Source: Hofstenia miamia
Lineage: Eukaryota > Xenacoelomorpha > Acoela
Assembly (NCBI GenBank): GCA_004352715.1
Contig: SCFE01000037.1
Coordinates: 2,149,512-2,213,511 of the forward strand
Reading direction: 5' to 3'
DNA: 64,000 nt
Part shown: in pieces, positions 1 to 11,647 of the stretch
How positions within the stretch are numbered: position 1 is the stretch's first letter
Layout: each line of letters begins with the position of its first letter
The notes under the pieces: model-generated
What the model was told of the DNA's origin: nothing
What the model saw: only the letters and a program-made list of their open reading frames with translations
Database searches by the model: none
Position numbers and translations under genes: made by a program

Positions 1-294
1 ATTTTTACTTTGAGATATTTGCAGTAATACAAAAAATAACATTCAAAAACAATTTTCCCAAAATTCCCTATCAATTTTCCATAATGGGAAATTTTCTCTT
101 TTAGACATGAATATTATAGGATGGGTTAGTAATTTTTTTAAAAAATTATAGTGATTTTTTTTGAAAAAAACTATCTATAAAACTGAATTTTGTTTTTAAT
201 TTCATTAATCTTTAACATTTTGTTTATTAATATTTCACTTCATATTAGCGCACCCCTATCATATGGGAAATAATCAGTGTTTTTTTAAATGTAT
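1..294. other. AT-rich sequence, no gene seen
   Basis: Short A/T runs only. I see no coding segment, RNA gene or repeat boundary before the LTR fragment that begins at 295. Confidence 0.6.
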
Positions 295-795
295 TGTAGA
301 ATCACTGGGGAGCTCTGGCAACTCCGCAGTACTGAGAAACTGAAAGCTTAAATCAAAGGTTGCAGAGGCAACCATTGTAGAGAGTGACCCACATTCTAAC
401 AAAAGAAAGAACATTGGTAGTTCACTGATTCAATAAAGAAAAACAGAAACTATCCACCAAGAATATATTTCCTGCAGTGACCAATTCACATGGCATCATG
501 ATGAAGCCATATTCAGGAAGTGATCCTTACTTGCAAGGTGCTAATTGTGTGTCTCAATTGTTTAATTCTAGCTCAAATAAGCAATTTAGCTCAGTGTTCT
601 ATTATCTCAGCTCATGTAAATAATAAAACAAAAGGCATGTAGTTACCATGCATTCACATTTGCCAACAGCTTGATATATTTGCAGTGTGTTTTTAAAGTG
701 AAAATGGAATGATCAAAATAAAAGTTGTTAATCCCTACACATGCATGTAGCCATAACTTAAAGTGCCCAAAATTTAAGCTGCCCCTATAAACTTG
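295..795 (-). mobile_element. Partial LTR of the TGTAGAATTG family
   Basis: Starts with TGTAGAATC and runs parallel to the solo LTR at 4307-5273: the same order of short blocks (GGGGAGCTCTGG, GTGACCCACATTCTAAC, AGGTGCTAATTGTGTGTCTC, TTATCTCAGCTCA). Similarity fades near 795 and the expected CTCTACA end is missing, so the copy is truncated. It is put on the minus strand because the full element with this LTR (A, 5823-33912) reads leftwards. Confidence 0.7.
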
Positions 796-1429
796 CAAAA
801 AGTTGGTGTTTTTTAAATGTATATTGTGAATGATCAAAATGGAAATGATGGATAAACTTTGAAAATTTAATTACATTTTACTCCATTTTATTGATATCTG
901 TGATCCATTCTGTCAATTCCTTTGAGATTTTACCATGGTTATTGAATATACAGGGATTTCTGGGTTTGTGACAATATAAATTTTTCAGAGCATTGACTAG
1001 TACTTCTCAGTAAAGATTGATATTTCTACATTGATTAAAGACCAGCAAATGTGTTTCTGGCATTATATTTTTAGATTTAGAAACACTTTCACTGTCATTC
1101 AATGAATTAAATGTGAAAACTCAAATTTGCAAGATTTCTTTTAAAACTGCTCTTTAACTATGGCTTTAGATTTCATCAACATATCAACATTGAAGTCAAG
1201 TTTCTCCATTTAAATAAGACAGTATAATCAATTTTAAACATAGTATGCTTTTTATTATTTATACATTTACCAATTTTTTTTAATACAAGGAACACACATT
1301 TGAAATACTTTATAGGCTTAATTGTAATTATATACAATTTTAGATGGCTTTGCAGGTCAATTAAGTTAAAAATTTCTTGGATTAATATTCTGTTTAGAAT
1401 TTCCAACTGTTTGCTTTAAATACAAATTT
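796..1429. other. AT-rich sequence, no gene seen
   Basis: Interval between two LTR remnants. Short reading frames here are in low-complexity A/T sequence and resemble no protein I recognise. Confidence 0.5.
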
Positions 1430-2599
1430 AGTAGCATCTTCTACCAAGCTTTAACTCACTTTGATTAATTCCTTTAGAATGTAACTCTGTGTTAAGTGTG
1501 GGATGTACTTTTACAAACTGCTTTACTCCATTAATGTTTGTTAACTTTGATTAACTATGTAGTAATTGAACACTATTTAGGTGTGGATCAAATGTTGTAG
1601 TTCTCCTGTTGACTGATCTTCCATGAGGCCTCTGGCTGACTCCTATCTCTGAATCTTTTACCACATAGTCATCTTTCATTGTAGATTGATTGTCTCCAGA
1701 TCTCAGCTCAATGAAGTAGCTTATGTGTTCCCTATCCAAACTCAGTGCGCCCCTCAAGGCTGGATGTAACTGACTTAAACTCAATTTGTAATTTGTAATT
1801 TGTACTTGCAGCCTGGAAATATCACTAGCTGCTTAATAAATGTTAAATTAGCCATTACTGAAAAATACTGGCTTTAAATAATCTAAATAATTAAATAGAT
1901 AATTACTTGTAGCTTCCTAACTTACATTTAATTAGTAATACATGCTCAGTCTCATTATCAGTCTCTTTATAGGTCTCCTACATAGTCTAGTTAATATAAA
2001 ATATAATAACTTATGATTGGTTATCCAACTGTTTCTCCAGAGTTTCATTATTATGTACATGTTGTTGAGAGAATAAATAGTCAGCTAAACATAAAAAAAC
2101 TCCTAATCATATACCTAACCTAAATGCAGTTTCATGGCTTGAATCAAGGACCCTTGAATCAGTCCTGATGTGTGCCCTTGCCACTACTAATGCATTTACC
2201 ATTTAGCTTGACATGCTTTAATAATAAGCAAACCAGGTTAAATCTAAAGATAAGATTTTTGGAAGAATTTATTTCAACAGTTCTCCAAATGATTTCTCTC
2301 TATTTATAGTTCCAGATCAAAAAGTATCTGTTAATTTGAATTTTGAACCATCTGCCAAGATGGCTAAAAAATAATGGAAGTGATATTGCCCCCTTTGTTT
2401 TGCCAAATTGTTTTGACAAGTACTATTTGGTTAATGTTCTTTCTTAGTTGCATTTTATAAAATTAATGATGCTAAACTTAAATTGATTTTAATTTACAAT
2501 TAATACTAATTTAATCATAATTCAATTTGATGTTAATCTTCTCTGACTAATCTCTTTCTTAGTTTCCTTTTGCAGCATTAATTCTTGGATTATGCTACA
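1430..2599 (-). mobile_element. Solo LTR, TGTAGCAT family
   Basis: Runs parallel to the complete LTR at 46080-47241. Both begin with GTAGCATC..CTACCAAGCTTTAACTCA, share TTTAGGTGTGGA and CATGAGGCCTC blocks, carry GCCAAGATGGCTAAAAAATAATGGAAG about 250 bp from the end, and finish in GGATTATGCTACA. Length is about 1170 bp, like the family. No internal retroelement sequence adjoins it, so it is a solo LTR. The first base is mutated (AGTAGCAT rather than TGTAGCAT) and I found no convincing target-site duplication. Confidence 0.8.
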
Positions 2600-3929
2600 A
2601 ATGCTCAGAAATTTTATGAAGATTTTTTAACTTTCTAAGTAAATTTTTGAAATGCAGCCTGATTATATTTACAATGTTTTTATCAATTTTAAGAATTTAA
2701 TAGCATTCATAATATTTATATGCAAATCAAACTAATTTTAATAAATAGTTAAGAAATTTAAATTAAATTTTAAATTTAATTGTAGTAATAAATTACAGTA
2801 TTTTTGATTTTTAGTAATTACAATATTAAAATTAATCATTAATTAAAAAAAATTTTTCCTTGCTCTATTTGATTTTAATTAGATACAGTTCAAGAATTCA
2901 AATTAGTTTAATAGCAGCAGTACCTCTCTACTCCCATACAACAAAGTTTTTTTAGAGATTAAACCAATAAATTTCTTGCATTATGCTTGAATACATAGAC
3001 AAGTTATTTATTATTCAACTGATTTCATAAAAATTTTTTTGAATTTTCATTCATTGGCATATATCTTAGCAAAACCATTGACATCAAAATAAAAACAACA
3101 ATACAATTTTATTTAAAAAATACAATATTTACTTAGCTGTCAAATACTAAACAATCAAAATGCATTTGGCTTGTTTATAGCCATACTTGAATAGTTACCT
3201 CAGACATTTCTGATATATATATATAATAATTACATAGAATATATTTGAGTCAAAAATAGTTTTTTCTTTTTGGTGTCCTATTTAGTTCCTTTGTAGTAAT
3301 TATAGCTGTTTTATAATATTACAAATGCTATATACATTTAAAAGACTAATTTTGAAGTTATTATAGAAATAGACTGGCAACAATGAATAGGCTCAGCTCT
3401 TTCATAAAACCACTGTCTTGAGAAGTTAATACTTAAGAACCTTATTCAAGGAGACTATTAATCTAAAAAAATCTTTAAAAAATAGATTGGTTTACCATTT
3501 CAAAAATTTATTATGTAGTATTTGTAGAATTTGCCTGTCAACAATGAGTGAGAGGCAGCTCCCTGATGATACCACTGCTCTTAAGCAGATAATACTTGAG
3601 TACAATACTCAATAGGGACCAGGAATCTGGAAAATATGAAAACATTTTATTGGTTTACCATTAAATACAATCAAAGGGAGATATTAATGCACACTCAAAC
3701 TATTAATACTACAAATAAGGAAGCAACTAACATTGCTATTTTAGCTATGAAGCTAAAGAAATATTTATATGTAAACCCAATTCCTAATAATCTAAAACCA
3801 TTGTAACCAATGTAGGATATTAATTAAACATTGAGAAACATTAAACTCAATCAAATGGAGATATTAGTGCAAACTCAACCTAATCATAGTACAACCAAAA
3901 AAGCAACTAATGTTGCTATTTTAGCTGTG

Positions 3930-3968
<39 letters not shown>

Positions 3969-4235
3969 CATATGTATATATATATTTGATTGCAATACAT
4001 GCTGCAGTACAGCACTGAAATAAAAGTACAAATAGTTATTTAAATTTGAGCATGTCTTTTAAATTACATAGACCTCTTGATCACCAATTCAAAGAATAAA
4101 CCAATACCACCCCTATAACTTGTTTATGTTTGTTATCTGCATTTAATTCAGACATCATTGTTTGATACTTTTCTCATTCCTCTGTCAACATTATTATTTG
4201 TTGTTGAAATATTTCCCTTTATTTGCTAAGCCTTA
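2600..4235. repeat. AT-rich intergenic block with degenerate direct repeats
   Basis: No gene seen. Two imperfect direct repeats are visible: about 3370-3490 versus 3530-3660 (ACAATGA.., CACTG.CTT, TTGGTTTACCATT), and about 3660-3750 versus 3840-3930 (CAATCAAAGGGAGATATTA versus CAATCAAATGGAGATATTA, ending TTGCTATTTTAGCT.TGAAG). The first repeat recurs in inverted orientation at about 56480-56600. A TA microsatellite follows at about 3933-3985. Confidence 0.6.
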
Positions 4236-4306
4236 TGTAGCATCCTCTACCAAGCTTTGATATCCAACTTCTCCATTATACTGCTATAATCAGTATGCTA
4301 TACTAG

Positions 4307-5273
4307 TGTAGAATTGTGGGGGAGCTCTGGCTACTCTAGTGGTACTGGGTAACTCAAGAGTTTAGATCAAAGGTTGCAAAGTCTACCATAGCAGAGTGAC
4401 CCACATTCTAACAGAAAACATATATTGGTGGTTCATTGATTTTTTGCCTAACAAATAAAGAAATTCCATTCCAAAAACAACTCCAGCAGTGACCAACTCA
4501 CACTGCATCACACCAAAGCCATATCTTTGAAGCCATCCTTACTCACCAAGGTGCTAATTGTGTGTCTCAAGTATTAATTTCTAGCTCAATAAACAATTTA
4601 TCTCAGAGTTCTCTTATCTCAGCTCAAGTAAATATATAATAAATAACAGGCACATAATTGCTGTGCATTCATGTTTCCCAATGACATAGTATACTTGCAA
4701 AGTGTAAATTATTAAGTGCATGTACAAACAGATCAAATAAAAGATATTATTCCCTACACATAACTGTAACCTAAAGCAGCCATGATTTTTGCTGTCACCA
4801 TTAAAGAGCTATTTGTAGCCTCAGACCAGGTGCAGTTTCCTCCTAAATTTTTGCTAGATCTTAAACTACAGTTATCATTAAAAATCTTTAATCAATGAAT
4901 TTAAAGGGGGTTAATGGATAAATAATTGAAAAGACCAAACTCAGTAGAAGGAAGCTGAATTTATTGTGTGCTTCACTACAGTGACTCAGATATTTATTAC
5001 AAAAATCTGTAACTTATTACCTGACTTGTTTACAATTTCAAAGCACAGTTTCCCTCACAAAGTTAAAACAAGCAATTCACACATAATTCAAATCAAGGGG
5101 ACAAATACTAACACTTTGAAATTAACTACACTTGAAATTCAAATAATCTATTAAAAGAAATTGATACAAATAAGGTAGGAGTGAATCAAGGAATCAATAC
5201 ATCAAAAGATGTAACACCATTTCAGAGTGAGAAAAATAATAAGTTGAAAAAATAGGCCCTGAGTGACTCTACA
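4307..5273 (-). mobile_element. Solo LTR, TGTAGAATTG family, TSD CTAG
   Basis: A 967-bp unit starting TGTAGAATTG and ending GACTCTACA, giving perfect 6-bp terminal inverted repeats (TGTAGA/TCTACA). It is flanked by CTAG on both sides (4303-4306 and 5274-5277), the 4-bp duplication also seen around elements A and B. It matches the A LTRs along its length. No internal sequence adjoins it, so it arose by LTR-LTR recombination of a complete insertion. Confidence 0.88.
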
Positions 5274-5822
5274 CTAGTGGGTAGATATGTACTAATCTTA
5301 CACTGCTTGATTTCAACATTATTAAACTCCAAAACCTGTAATTAATGGATAATATAACAAAAACACTTTAGATGAGGAAGCCTTGCAGCATCTTTGCCAG
5401 TTGTCAGTGGTTGAGCATCTGCCTGAATGTGATCTCTGAACCAAGTAACAACTGCTCTTCTACATTCCAAGTGAGAGAAGTAACTTATGTGTACCCTACC
5501 CTAGCTCAGTGCTTACTCAAGACTTGACACAACTCAACTTAGTATTGATTTGTAAAGTGTACTATATATTTGTAACCTTGATTGTTACTAGCTGCTTAAT
5601 ACATTATGTAATTAACCATTAACAAAATATATTGGCTTTAATTAAATAAGATAAATACATAGCATTTTCCTACCCTACATGTAATAATTGATACATACAC
5701 AGTCACATTATAGTCATTAATTTGGATCTAGATAAATATAAGGAATTCATTATTGCTGATACATGTATGAAAGGATTAATAGTTAGATAAATGGAAATGA
5801 AAGCTCCTAATCATATTCCTAA

Positions 5823-6725
5823 TGTAGAATTGTGGGGCGTGTCTAGCAGCTTGAGCAGTACAAGGTTGTGAAGGATTACCATTGCCAAGAGTGGCCTGTA
5901 CTCTAACAAAACAAATGAAGATTGGTAATTCACCAATTTCACTGTAGAAAAAAGAACTGATACCATTTCCATGAAGGCATTCCAGCTAGCAACCAATTTA
6001 CATGGCATCTCACTAAAGCCAAATCATTAGAAACCATCCCTACCAGCTAAGGTGCTAATTGTTTATCTCAAGTTTAATTTCTAGCTCAATAAAACAAATT
6101 TAGCTTATTGTTCTTGTTATCTCAGCTCATGTAATAGATAGTAATAATGTGTAATTACCACGTATTTGCATACACCAATGGCATAATATATTTGCATAGT
6201 GTGATGTTATGTGCATGTACAATTGATTGAGGGTGAAGTTCTTTTATTTCCTATGCCTACACATAGCCTTAAAATGACCACAATATGGGCTCACATCTGT
6301 CAAGGAGTGAGTTATCACCCCAGGCACAGTGGAGTTCCTCCCACATTATCACTGGATCTTACAAGTTTATTATCATATTAATACTGAATCTAAAAAGGTT
6401 AGCAGTATAATAAAAGATAAAAGAGCAAATGTTATCCAGCAAGAACAAGATTTATTTGACAATGATTACAATAAGTTCCCTATTTTATACAGAGAAAAGG
6501 TAAATATTTACTGTTTTACAAAATTCAATTTTTCCCTCACAAACTAAATGAGCAATTACATGTACCCATTAATCAAGGGGAAAATTACAATAAATTTGAA
6601 AACTAAGTTCAAAACTCTAAAAATTAATAAAAATCACTAAATAAATGATGGTAATAGCACCAAATTAATTAAAGAGAGTGCCAATAAATAAAAATAAAAT
6701 AAATAAAGGCCCTGAGGGACTCTAC
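5823..6725 (-). mobile_element. 3' LTR of element A
   Basis: About 90% similar by eye to the 5' LTR at 33026-33912. Many differences are transitions at CG/CA/TG sites (GGGGCGTGTC versus AGGGCATGTC). The internal end reads GACTCTACTTG instead of GACTCTACA, so its outer-edge dinucleotide is damaged. On the minus strand it is preceded by a G-rich polypurine tract (6726-6740), which fixes it as the 3' LTR. Confidence 0.85.
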
Positions 6726-6740
6726 TTGCCCCCCATTGCA
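6726..6740 (-). other. Polypurine tract of element A
   Basis: Reads AATGGGGGGCAAG on the minus strand immediately before the 3' LTR, like AAGGGGGGGCG in element B and CTGAGGGGGGCG in element D. Such tracts prime plus-strand DNA synthesis in LTR retroelements. Confidence 0.75.
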
Positions 6741-6743
6741 TAG

Positions 6744-6900
6744 TTAAGTTTGTGGTAACAGTTGGACAGTAGGACCATACAACAGCTTTTGGGCTTCTTT
6801 GACCATTTCCTTTGCCAGCACATCATCCCAGGATGAAACCTCTGTGTACCATGGTTGCCAATTACTTGCATAAGTGCCTCCCATTAAGTGATGGTTTCAC
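6744..6900 (-). pseudogene. C-terminal end of ORF3, element A
   Basis: The minus strand encodes a segment with SSWDDVLAKEMV and VQLLPQT before a TAA at 6744-6746. It aligns with the ORF3 end of element B (TTWDGELTTKII, LQLLAKN before TAA at 28705-28707). It lies directly upstream of the polypurine tract, as in B. The frame degenerates beyond about 6900, where foreign sequence begins. Relative to B, roughly 400 bp of ORF3 between this piece and 11634 are absent. Confidence 0.7.
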
Positions 6901-7896
6901 TGTGTAGCCTAAAGTACTTGAGCTCCAGTAGCCTAGAACCAATGGGACAGTAGTAAGATAACAGACAGACCCCTTCCCAATGGGACACCCTGAAGTTCTA
7001 GTAACACCCCATTACTATTTGCCACATGGAAATGAAGTGATTCTATTGGATGCCATCTAGCAACAAAATTTTTTTGACAAAACTAAAATGAGCAAATTAA
7101 TATTTTGACAATGTGTTCAGACCAAAGTGAGAATTTTTGATTTATAGGATTTAGGCAAACTGATATTTTTAATGCCAAATTTCACTTATGGCATGTTTGT
7201 TGTAACAATGTTTAAACATGCATTTGCAGAGAGAAAAATAGTATATTTCCCTGCTATATCAAGTAAAATTTTACTCTGTCTCAATTTTATTTAACCCTTA
7301 TCAGGACGTCTGAAACAAACACATTATCTCATTTCTGCCAACATATTGTTGAAATCATATTATTACATATGTAATTCAATGGAAAATTTCAAAAACATAT
7401 ATGACAAATACATTTTCATATATGGAGATATTCATTATATTATATACATTAGTTATACTGTTGCTCATAGTTAATCATTGAAATGAATACATAAAAGATA
7501 TTTAATAAATATCTTATTTATTATTTTTATGTATATACATGTACATAATAATTCATACAGTCATATGAAACAAGAGTATAAAACTATTTAGAACACCTCT
7601 AATTTATTTTGAATCAAAAAAATATTCATACTGAGAAAACTGAACAAAAAATGGCCAGGTATTTTGCAACAGACCTAGAAATATCAAACAGTTCTATGTC
7701 ATTGATGAACACTATTTGCATTGGTAATCTTTTTTCTATAAATTTGGTGGCAAGTGCAGCATTTCAAGTGCTGCCTTTCTTGATTTTTGGTGGTTGAAGA
7801 CTACAGTACATTGAAATCAATTTCAGCAATATTCTTCAAAAATCACTTTTGTTCAATTATATCAAGATTTCTATCATATTGATGAAAAATATGTTA

Positions 7897-8214
7897 TTAC
7901 AATACTTTAAACTTGATATGCAATATTAATATGTATATCAACCAATGTAAAACTACTGTATTTCCACAAAACAATTTATCAAAAGTTAATTGAATATTTT
8001 TCTCTTTCATTTCTTCATACCAATTGTGGTAGCATGAAATTTGACCTTCAAGGCCTCTGCAAACTTGTGAGCTCCAATATATGTCAGGGTTGATGTCAAT
8101 GATTCTTCTTTTGACTTTCTCTAGGTCTTCAAAAAGATTTTCAAGTTCCTTAGTGGTGATTTTTTCCCTTACAATATTTTCTTCAGCTTGTTCACATTCA
8201 TTTTTATCTTCCAA
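7897..8214 (-). pseudogene. Short ORF, possible pogo/Tigger-like transposase C-terminus
   Basis: 105 codons, acidic and Lys/Glu-rich at the N-terminus with a hydrophobic tail. The segment ISCYHNWYEEMKEKNIQLTF is loosely reminiscent of the C-terminal end of Tigger/jerky proteins, where a short charged helix precedes a Gln-Leu/Thr-Leu-Asp motif. No DDE catalytic core or DNA-binding domain is visible nearby, and a chance ORF in AT-rich DNA is possible. The assignment is inference. Confidence 0.2.
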
Positions 8215-8594
8215 ATCTTGTTGCTTCCCAAACTCAATTAGAGAAGCCTTGTTTAAGTCAGATTAATGTGAATCTCTTGAATATTTTCTGCATCTACATC
8301 TTGGAAGCCTAAATCCTTTCCAGTTGAAGTTTTCTCATCAATCACCTCTCTGAATCAAACCCATATTTTACAATGAATATTGCTTATTAAAATTAGTAAG
8401 CAGAATAATATAATAAATGCCTGCAAATTATGTCAAAATTTCAATTGTAGTTCTTCCAATAAAAAATCCTTGACAGAGACCACTCATGTACATTGCTTTG
8501 TGTGTATTCTTTCTCTGGGAATTTTAATTTTCCTACTTTGCAAAAACTGGTGAGAATTTTTATGATTGACAAACCAAAAAATTGATAATTTATG

Positions 8595-8690
8595 TAAAAT
8601 ATATGCAAGAAGAAAAATAAATCTAACAAGGAATATGTATTTATACTTTCTAAAATAAATATACACACTAAATTTCAGCATAATACTTGG
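8595..8690. repeat. Direct repeat copy 1 (partner at 11015-11100)
   Basis: Shares AGAA..AAAAATAAATCT.ACAA.GAATATG.ATTTA and the following ACACA.AAATTT with 11015-11100 in the same orientation. The pair lies inside the insertion at 6900-11635 and brackets the solo LTR, suggesting a duplicated building block. Confidence 0.55.
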
Positions 8691-9121
8691 ATTACAACCA
8701 AAATATTTCAATGGTTTATTCTGAAATTGAAGAACTTTAAGTCCAATTAACATTTTAAACCATACATCAGCTTGATGTGCAAATCATTTGAGTAGAAAAA
8801 AAACAATTTCCATTTTACAAATAATTTTTACCATAGGGCCACACTTTGTATGAGTTGAATACACACTGCAAATTGTAAACTGCTCACCAATGGACAACTC
8901 ATAAAGTGATATGTATTTTACATAACAAGGTTTTTCTGAAACAGTTAAGTTCACTGACTATAGCAGAACATGATAATTTCTTGGGAATCAATACCTTACA
9001 TGCAAAGGGTTACACATTGTTTTTTCGAATATGCTGCTGTTTTGCCCTTGTAAAATTCCATTCTTTTGGTAATATTCAAATCCAGAAAAATGAGAGATAT
9101 TTCATTACATGTGTGATATAT

Positions 9122-10255
9122 TGTAGAATCATGTCAATCCACTGTGAGTGTGTTACTTAGAGAAAACTATTACTTTTCTTAGATTAAACGTTAAGCAGAG
9201 TTGACACTTTTCCGATTTCTCTCCTTTACAATAAGTGTGCTGTTTATTAAACTAATTTAATATACAAGAGCCCTTTTAGCTACTTAATTCACTCCAACTT
9301 ATTTAGATAAAGCAGAGATAATGGAAGACAGGATCGACACTTGAAAGTAGACGTGCATATCCAGGAACACATCTGCCAGCCGCATCTTACCAATGGAACC
9401 GCCGCTGTGAGATAGAGACCAACAAAGGAATGGTTATGTGAATAGCGAACTCAGTGTGATGGGATTTGCAACTACTTAAGAATTTAGTGCATTGATTGTT
9501 TTTGTTATTATGAATTGGTGCAATAAACGAAGTGATGCAACCTTGCTGCTGAAATAGCTTATTATGAGGCCTTACATGTAATAACCCTACATATATAGAA
9601 ATAGATAATAGCCCTTGATACATGTAAACAATCAATGCCGCCTGCAGAAACTTATGACTAGAAGTCGGCCAGAGGTCTACCGTACAAAGCAATGAGCAAC
9701 ATGTAATGACTATTGAATAAACTCTATGTAATAAAATATAAAGGTACGATCTAAATAACTGTCTAAATGTAAACACTATTAAATCATCAATCATCATGTA
9801 GCGTAATGGATGTAATAAATAACTTAAGTTCATCGATAAGAGAGTTGACATGTAAAGCCTACTGGCTGCAATAACAATATCAGACAAGCAATGACAATTG
9901 GGAAAGCTATAATGGTAAAAAAACTCCTTACCTATCTGTAACCTAAGAGCACACAAGGTAACTACAGCTGTCGCCCTCCCTGCTGTGGAATAGCTATTAG
10001 GAGGCTGCTCCAGCATACCTTTAACCGGAAGTGTGAACCACCGTACAATTACCCTATCTCGTAAACGTTTAGCTTTCCATCCGAATATATAAAATAACCT
10101 GACAAGAGAAAATAAATCCAAAGTAGATTTGCTCATCATTAATTACATCATGTTCAGTATATTTATAGCACTTGGTAATAAAGAACTAAATACTCAACTA
10201 GTACCTGTTAATCATTCTTGTTTACAGTTTTCCCTTGTTTAATATTTCTGCTACA
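9122..10255. mobile_element. Candidate solo LTR, diverged TGTAGCAT-type
   Basis: Begins TGTAGAATCATG and ends TTTCTGCTACA. At 1134 bp it matches the 1.13-1.17 kb length of the related LTRs. It shares short blocks with the LTR half at 33913-34604 (ACGTTTAGCTTTCCAT versus ACATTTAGCTTTCCAT, TAAATCCAAA, TTCATCA/TCATCATTAATT) and sits between sequences matching one continuous stretch at 45620-46079, as expected for an insertion. No clean TSD (ATAT versus ATTA). A 250-codon frame on its minus strand (9387-10139) has no protein features and is treated as chance. Confidence 0.5.
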
Positions 10256-11014
10256 ATTATGCAATGTCAGCGTTAATTTGACTATGCTGTTTGACCATCT
10301 TTCGTTTTGTCAAAATACTGTTGAGCATAATTTTAAATATAATTGAACAAAACATTTACAAAATGAAATAATCAATCCTATCATGTTTTTACATTTTAAT
10401 CATTATAATCAATATCAATAATTTTAGTCTTAGTTTCCTTCATCCTTTCCTCTCATCTTGACCACACATGATAGTTTGATGGATTATGTCACAATATGAT
10501 CAAAACAAACTAGTTTTCAGAAAAAGTAAAACATGGGTTATGCATAAAGATGGGTTAACATTACAGATGTGTGATATCAAAATTTACATGATAAAGGCAA
10601 TTTCACTTTTCTGAAAAAATATACATGTGATCTTGCTAATATGATTTATACATATACATGCTGCTTTCATTAANAATGTAACCCATTCTGCTTAATATGA
10701 GCCTTCATGACGCCCTTGCTATGTGTTATAAAGCATTGAAATCTCTGACATACAAAGAGAATTTCACATTTTGAAAGATAAAAATGCCTTACCATAGTAA
10801 ATAAGAAGGCATCCTCCACAATTAATCTTCCCACAAAGATTTATTTTGCATTAAAATACGGCACTCTAGTTAAAATGACGGAATTTTCAGCTTTTCTGTC
10901 TACTAATGAGCTTTGTTGAAATTATACATATGTTTCCAAGATTGAAGTAAATTAAACACAGTATAGTTATAAAAATGATATTATGGCTGGCAATGTTTTA
11001 ATGTAAATAGAAGA

Positions 11015-11100
11015 ATGTAAAAATAAATCTGACAAAGAATATGCATTTACACCCTCCCAAATAGAATGCACACAAAATTTTATATAAAATTATGTATTTT
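11015..11100. repeat. Direct repeat copy 2 (partner at 8595-8690)
   Basis: Same orientation as 8595-8690. Differences are scattered substitutions, so the duplication is old. Confidence 0.5.
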
Positions 11101-11549
11101 AAAGATTCCTACATTTTTCTTAAGACAAATATACCTTCACGTTTTAAAATATCAATTACTTTGCATACAAAGCAACTAATTTATTAACAATGTGTAGGAA
11201 ATTTTTTGCAAATAGGCTAATTTGTTAAGACGTTTATTATACACTTATGTAAACTTTGCATATACATGACCAAATATTATTCCAAATACTATGATACGTC
11301 TTAGACTTGACTTAATTCAATACAACCACCCATTAATAATGAGATATAATGTTAGTATACATTATTCATGAAGATTGGTAGCATATATAACAAATCCTCC
11401 CACACCTACACATGTAAATTCTAAAATTATTCATAGATTGATTATATAATGTGCAAATAGCTACACTCTGTAACCACGCCCCCTCTTATATTATTCATGA
11501 ATTAACATTGGGTTATGACTCATCAATTAGCACATGTCAATCAATCATA

Positions 11550-11647
11550 ACAAATGTGAAAAATGCTTTTTTTTGTTGTTCATCAAAAAATTTCTTGTGA
11601 GAGATTCCTTTGGAATCTCTCATCAAAAAAGCATTAGTCACATTTGT
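11550..11647. repeat. Inverted repeat with inner hairpin at insertion edge
   Basis: Arms ACAAATGTGAAAAATGC..TTTTTT (11550-11572) and AAAAAAGCATTAGTCACATTTGT (11625-11647) are reverse complements apart from two bases. Inside, GAGAGATTCC and GGAATCTCTC (11599-11621) form a perfect 10-bp stem with a 3-base loop. The right arm overlaps the ORF3 sequence of element A, so the left arm looks like an inverted copy of it made at the breakpoint. Confidence 0.75.

Larger units (their letters stand above)
6900..11635. mobile_element. Composite insertion inside ORF3 of element A
   Basis: About 4.7 kb that breaks ORF3 homology on both sides. It is AT-rich and itself layered. 6945-7110 matches the tail of the MULE-like gene at 62190-62330 (GTAACAGACAGA, ATTGGGACACCC, ATTTGCCA..TGGAAATGAAG.GATTCTATTGG). 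8860-9121 plus 10256-10672 resembles 45620-46079. It carries a solo LTR at 9122-10255 and a direct repeat (8595-8690 and 11015-11100). Exact ends and target duplication were not found. The short frames inside do not make a recognisable autonomous transposase. A single n at 10674 marks a scaffold join. Confidence 0.6.

Noticed and set aside
3933-3985. TA tract as a possible CRISPR-like or regulatory array
   Set aside because: Simple dinucleotide microsatellite; no spacers or unit structure.
9387-10139. 250-codon minus-strand ORF, the longest outside recognised elements
   Set aside because: It lies wholly inside the candidate solo LTR 9122-10255, has no domain or family resemblance, and relatives of that LTR do not keep the frame open.
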